5,581 bases of DNA from an uncultured Blautia sp. (lineage in GTDB: Bacteria > Bacillota > Clostridia > Lachnospirales > Lachnospiraceae): positions 1 through 5,581 of the forward strand of contig CAKRRG010000116.1 of the NCBI GenBank assembly GCA_934394545.1, written 5' to 3'. Positions 5,569 through 5,581 of the stretch are shown here, piece after piece. Numbering within the stretch: the first letter of the stretch is position 1; each line of letters starts with the position of its first letter. Under the pieces are notes generated by a model. That model searched no databases. It was given only the letters and a program-made list of their open reading frames with translations, and was not told the DNA's origin. Both the position numbers and the translations under genes were made by a program.

Positions 5569-5581
5569 AAAAATACAGGCT

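Overview
The window reads as core chromosome of a spore-forming, anaerobic Firmicute of the class Clostridia, most likely Lachnospiraceae. This is inferred from the protein flavour, moderate GC, strong AGGAGG-type ribosome binding sites, use of TTG and GTG starts, and a mother-cell sporulation sigma factor. There is no phage, transposon, CRISPR or other mobile signature, and no gene-free stretch longer than about 90 bases.

Layout: six genes on the + strand occupy 4-4898 and look like one operon. In order they are a small acidic DUF1292 protein (YrzB-like); ribonuclease J with a long basic N-terminal tail, started at TTG; a YlbF/YmcA-family helical protein; a short membrane-anchored protein carrying only the N-terminal LysM-like part of MltG/YceG; a class I O-methyltransferase of the TrmR/YrrM type; and a U32 protein of the TrhP/YrrO type. 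From RNase J onward the genes are 5-9 bases apart or overlap by 4-8 bases, so translational coupling is likely. A seventh gene, sigK, is convergent on the - strand (5532-4906) and ends 7 bases from the U32 stop.

The order YrzB-like, MltG-like, O-methyltransferase, U32 matches, from memory, the Bacillus subtilis yrzB-yrrL-yrrM-yrrN/O cluster. Here RNase J and a YlbF protein are inserted between yrzB and the mltG position. Two functional themes emerge. One is mRNA decay: RNase J beside a member of the family that in B. subtilis supplies RNase Y-associated factors. The other is tRNA wobble modification: U32 hydroxylation of U34, then O-methylation to 5-methoxyuridine.

The most notable points are the MltG-like protein without a catalytic domain; a convincing + strand Rho-independent terminator embedded in the 3' coding end of the opposing sigK; and a sigK that is uninterrupted, has no pro-sequence and starts at TTG, with a possible mother-cell -10 element (CATAGACTA) just upstream. 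I saw no clearly new system. The window is mainly conserved housekeeping and sporulation genes with a few unusual details.
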